From Epiperipatus broadwayi (lineage: Eukaryota > Onychophora > Udeonychophora > Euonychophora > Peripatidae): DNA of 64,000 nucleotides. Positions 60,144 to 64,000 of the stretch are shown here, one piece after another (position 1 is the first letter of the stretch; each line of letters starts with the position of its first letter). Under the pieces are notes generated by a model, which had not been told where the DNA came from, made no database searches, and was given only the letters and a program-made list of their open reading frames with translations. The stretch spans positions 13,687,421 through 13,751,420 of the forward strand of contig JAQFVV010012404.1 in the NCBI GenBank assembly GCA_028023455.1, written 5' to 3'. The position numbers and the translations under genes are program-made.

Positions 60144-63100
60144 AGCTGCGATCTTTAGAGTTTTACATGTTGCACTGTACTAAAAGATAATGTTGTAGGC
60201 TATTTAAAATAATTGTTTTATATTACCTTTATATTTTGCTATTTTAATATTCTTTTTCTTCCATTTTTTACTTTAAAAAAAAAACAATATAGCTTTTTCT
60301 TTCACATTATAAAAAAATGCTTATTTATATAATAATTTTTTTTTTTAGATTTACCATTAATTACAGTTATAACTTATTTGGCAGTTTTCAAATTTTTTTC
60401 TATGAAGATAATTTAAAAAACTTTAGTAAATTAGTCAATCATTTCTTGAAATACTGAGAGGTTTTGAGCTCCAAACTACATTCTATATAACTGCATGACT
60501 TCAATTGTATACAATTCAAAGAAAAATGCAAGCAAGCAAACAAAAAAAAAACATTAAAATTTACAAATTATATATTTGGCAACCATTTTTATTCCTTAGA
60601 GCATTATATACAATCACATTTACAAAAAAAATAATAAAATTTGTAAATAAATTTTACAATGTGACAGTAGTAATTTTTATGTCTCAGAGAATTGTACATG
60701 ATTATATCAATAAAATTTCTTCAGTTTATATTGAAAGGATATATATATATTTTTTATTCTTTCTTTATTATCCTTTCTGAATTTGATGAACAATATTTTA
60801 CTTGATAAAATATTTTCAAAGACTGAAGCTGAATGTTATACAAAATTTTAAAACATATTTTAAATTAATACTGATTTTAAAACCTTAAAATAATTAAGTG
60901 ATTGTAATTCCTTGATAAAAAGACTAATCTATTATGTTTCTATAGGTAAAAAAATATTTAAAAAAATATCTCATGCAGAGAATATTTAATAGTAAACAAA
61001 AGTGGAACATTTTGCTATTTATTTTAGAAATAAAAATACAGTAGGAGTTTTTTTTATATATTCATATTGATTATCATAAAATTCAGTAAAATAAAATAAA
61101 TATCCTCTCAAATTTTTTATTAATAATTATATTATTTTTTAAGATTTTTTAATATTAAAATCTTAATTTATATACACATACTATTATATACAAAAGCATC
61201 ATATATATGCATATGTTTCTTGCAGTTCAAGAAACAATATATATATATATATATATATTCTATTCAATGTTTATTAAGAAAATGAAGCTATTATATCCTA
61301 TATATGTTTGAATGTAAGAGAGGCTTGGAATAAAATATAACATAGTTCATGGCCCCACTGTATATTAATGTTGCTTATTTTCTTAAAAAGAACAATATAA
61401 CAGTGGTGAGTATGCATGAAGTCCATGAGAACCACATGCAGGTTTTTCATATATTGTAAAGAGCCACACTATACTATTTAAGCACACAAAAATAAATACA
61501 TATAGTCAAATTTTATTTAACTTAATTAATATGATGACATGTTTTACACAAGTTTTAAGTGCAGTATAAAGTATATAAGAAAATATAATTAAGAGGAAAG
61601 GTATGAAATATAGAATAATTATTCCAAAATTTAAATAATTAAAATATGATAATTCTGCAGCTTTTTCTAGATATAAGTTTTAAATTACTTTCACAGTTGC
61701 TGTTTTTTTTTGTTTTTTTTTTGTAAAGCAGAAGATTAAGCTTATTAAAAATTAAGATTTTTATTTGTAAGATTGTTAAATTTTTAGATATAGTATGAGA
61801 TTTGATATACCTATACAAATTTTTTTCTTTAATATTATTTTTTCAGGTAATTTAGAATATGGTTTTGCAGCATTCTATATTACTAATAGATCACAAGAAA
61901 TGATATTTGAAATATCTTTGATTTTTTTTTTTAACAGAGTCTTACTCATTCTCTGAGTAATTTTTTCTTTTTTTTTTTTTTGGTGAAGGGAGGTTTTAGT
62001 TATAAACCTTTAGAAACAATTATTTCAGATTACATTTGCTTAATGTGATTAATTAGTTTTCTATTTTGGAAAGTATTTAATGTTTAAAATAATACAAAAT
62101 CTAGACCACATATTCAATGTTTGTATTGTGACAATGACATTTACTTGACATTATATATTAGATTATTTACACTATTCTCTTGAATTATTAAATGTTTTTA
62201 GAAAAAAATCAAACTTCATTTAAACTATTCAAATACGTTCAACTATTATTATTATTAACATACATATTAATATATAACACAATGTTTGGAATGCTGGCTT
62301 TAACAGTAACTTTACTAGCGTGGTAATTGAAACAATGACCTTTAATTTCATGAATATTAAATTTGATGTGATTATTTAATCAATAATATAGCTATTTTGT
62401 CAAAGACAACAGTCTATAGAAATTTTGAGTATAATTACCTATAAATATCCTCCTGGTTCCTTCATTTTTTTAAAAGACAAGATTAATAAGTTTTTCCAAG
62501 CATTATGAATTATCACATTAGATTTATTTGCCATAATCATGTGAAAAGCTTCTTTAAATTTTCTTTTTACTTTTTGCTCTTTGTCAAATATTATTTTTTA
62601 TTATTACAGACAGAAGTCTTCTATTTTAGACATATTTTCTTCTAATTAGTCAGTCTGCATTCTTTTAATTATTTTTCAATTTTTCAGGGTGTCTGGTTTC
62701 TCTGATATTTATTGTAATGAAATTTAATATATGAATTGTCAACAATAATCATAAATTTAAAAAAAAAATATTGGCTTATCAGTTGTAAGGGTAGTTTACA
62801 ATCTGATTCAAACCCACCCTTATATGTCCGCAGTAGTAGACTAAACCCATAAAAAAACAAATTGAAATAATAGGTTAGGTATGTGATATCATTTTTTATA
62901 TGCAAACACACATATAAATACACACAGACTTGAAGTTTGTTTAATGGCTATCAAACCAAAATAATGTTGAAATGAAATAAATGCTACTTTTTAATAAAAA
63001 ATAAAAGTTTAATCTTATAAACTTTATATATATATACATACCAATAATGACTTGCTTGTTAATATAGGACAATGACTTGGTAGATGTGGGGATGACCTGA

Positions 63101-64000
63101 GGTCAAGTCAATATCTAAGCAACCAAGTATTGGCAAATGAGAATAAAATTTTACTATATAATTTTATCACATAATTTTATTATATAACATCAACAACATC
63201 CATTAATTCATGCAACAATAGGCACCTACAGTGGTAGAAAAGGAAATTGAAAATATGAGTTTGCTAAACAATGGATGTAAATCCCCACTGTAAAATCAAA
63301 CCCAAGTCATTTTCATTCTCTTTCACATTTTATCAAGTGTTATAACAATCGCAAGCAGCAAATAGCTTAATATTGAACATTAAAACAAAGGATAAAATGG
63401 AGGATGTCTTCGAAGATATTATCTATTCTGTATAAGGTTTTAAAATGCTGAAAATTAAAGCAAATCATCAATGCCATTTAAAAAGGCAAAAATCAATGAA
63501 CTTTAGTAGAGTAGTAAATGAATTAAAATAATTTCATAGTGATAATCGAAGACAGAAGACTATGCAATCGAACAAGAAAAAAAGTAATGTTATATAGGCA
63601 GCACATACTGATAAACGATAAAGTAAAGCTTTTCTTTGCAAAAATTTACTCAATACCATTTAGAAGCTGAAGGAAATTTAATTTTTTTTTAATTACCAAA
63701 CAATGCATACTGGCTAGATAAATGTGTCTTAGGACCGAAGTGCTGTCTTAATTGCCATGAAATGTGATGTTGTAACTCACTCATATAAATAATGCCAAGG
63801 AAAATGTCTAATGCTGAATCTGAAGTATCTGAGTGGATCCTGGAAGAGAGTGACATCCAAAATGGAAACCTTGCATAAGCATTACTGGAGAATCTGGAAA
63901 ACAATGGAGGAGTTATCAGAATGGACTGTATCCATGAAAGACACTCATGTTTAAATTATAGATTCTAATCAGGAAGATTTGAATAAAATCAAAATTATCA
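60144..64000. other. AT-rich intergenic DNA to the window end
   Basis: Includes a (TA)n tract near 61235-61258 and poly-T runs. The last 300 bp is less AT-rich and has a 71-codon minus frame (63689-63904), but no domain is recognisable. No transposon ends were identified. Confidence 0.4.

Overview
The window is AT-rich animal nuclear DNA (about three quarters A+T by eye) in which every recognisable feature comes from a mobile element or a simple repeat. I found no host gene, functional RNA gene, CRISPR array or operon structure. The content is non-LTR retrotransposons with an APE-type endonuclease and a CCHC zinc knuckle, LTR retrotransposons, a hAT DNA transposon, foldback/MITE elements, tRNA-derived retroposons and long (AAT)n and (TA)n tracts. 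This points to an invertebrate metazoan with a repeat-rich genome; the sequence alone does not let me name the phylum.

Layout. 1.2-2.9 kb: a hAT transposon with an exact 8-bp target duplication, a decayed transposase and a LINE fragment nested inside. 2.9-3.8 kb: a foldback element. 5.5-6.0 kb: the 3' end of LINE family 2 on the minus strand. 7.0-7.8 kb: diverged tandem repeats ending in an (ATT)n tract. 9.9-11.1 kb: two tRNA-like SINE candidates. 12.2-17.7 kb: the best-preserved element, a two-ORF LINE (family 1) with a 335-aa ORF1, a broken ORF2 and an (AAT)n tail. 17.7-23.0 kb: featureless AT-rich DNA. 23.0-29.4 kb: an old LTR element. 30.6-30.9 kb: a MITE. 32.5-44.7 kb: a chain of elements joined by (TA)n tracts, with a solo LTR-like element, a composite inverted repeat carrying LINE tails, another degraded LTR-like element, and a family 2 LINE whose reverse transcriptase is split by a further LTR-like element. 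49.3-53.9 kb: a young element with two nearly identical 2.1-kb LTRs and almost no interior. 54.3-56.2 kb: another solo LTR-like element. 57.0-58.9 kb: a cluster of foldback repeats. 60.0-60.1 kb: a retroposed tRNA-like sequence with a perfect 15-bp target duplication.

The strongest unifying observation is a set of roughly 2-kb LTR-like units whose outer ends all abut ATAT, usually inside a (TA)n microsatellite, and which begin TGTA and end TACA or a decayed version of it. In four of them one terminus carries a 20-28 bp inverted repeat whose arms are the terminal sequence itself. I know of no described family with this exact combination, but I could not search a database.

None of the genes shown here can work together as a pathway. 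Most are broken copies of replication genes of selfish elements; only ORF1 of the family 1 LINE has a long uninterrupted frame, and it too has lost its C-terminal tail.
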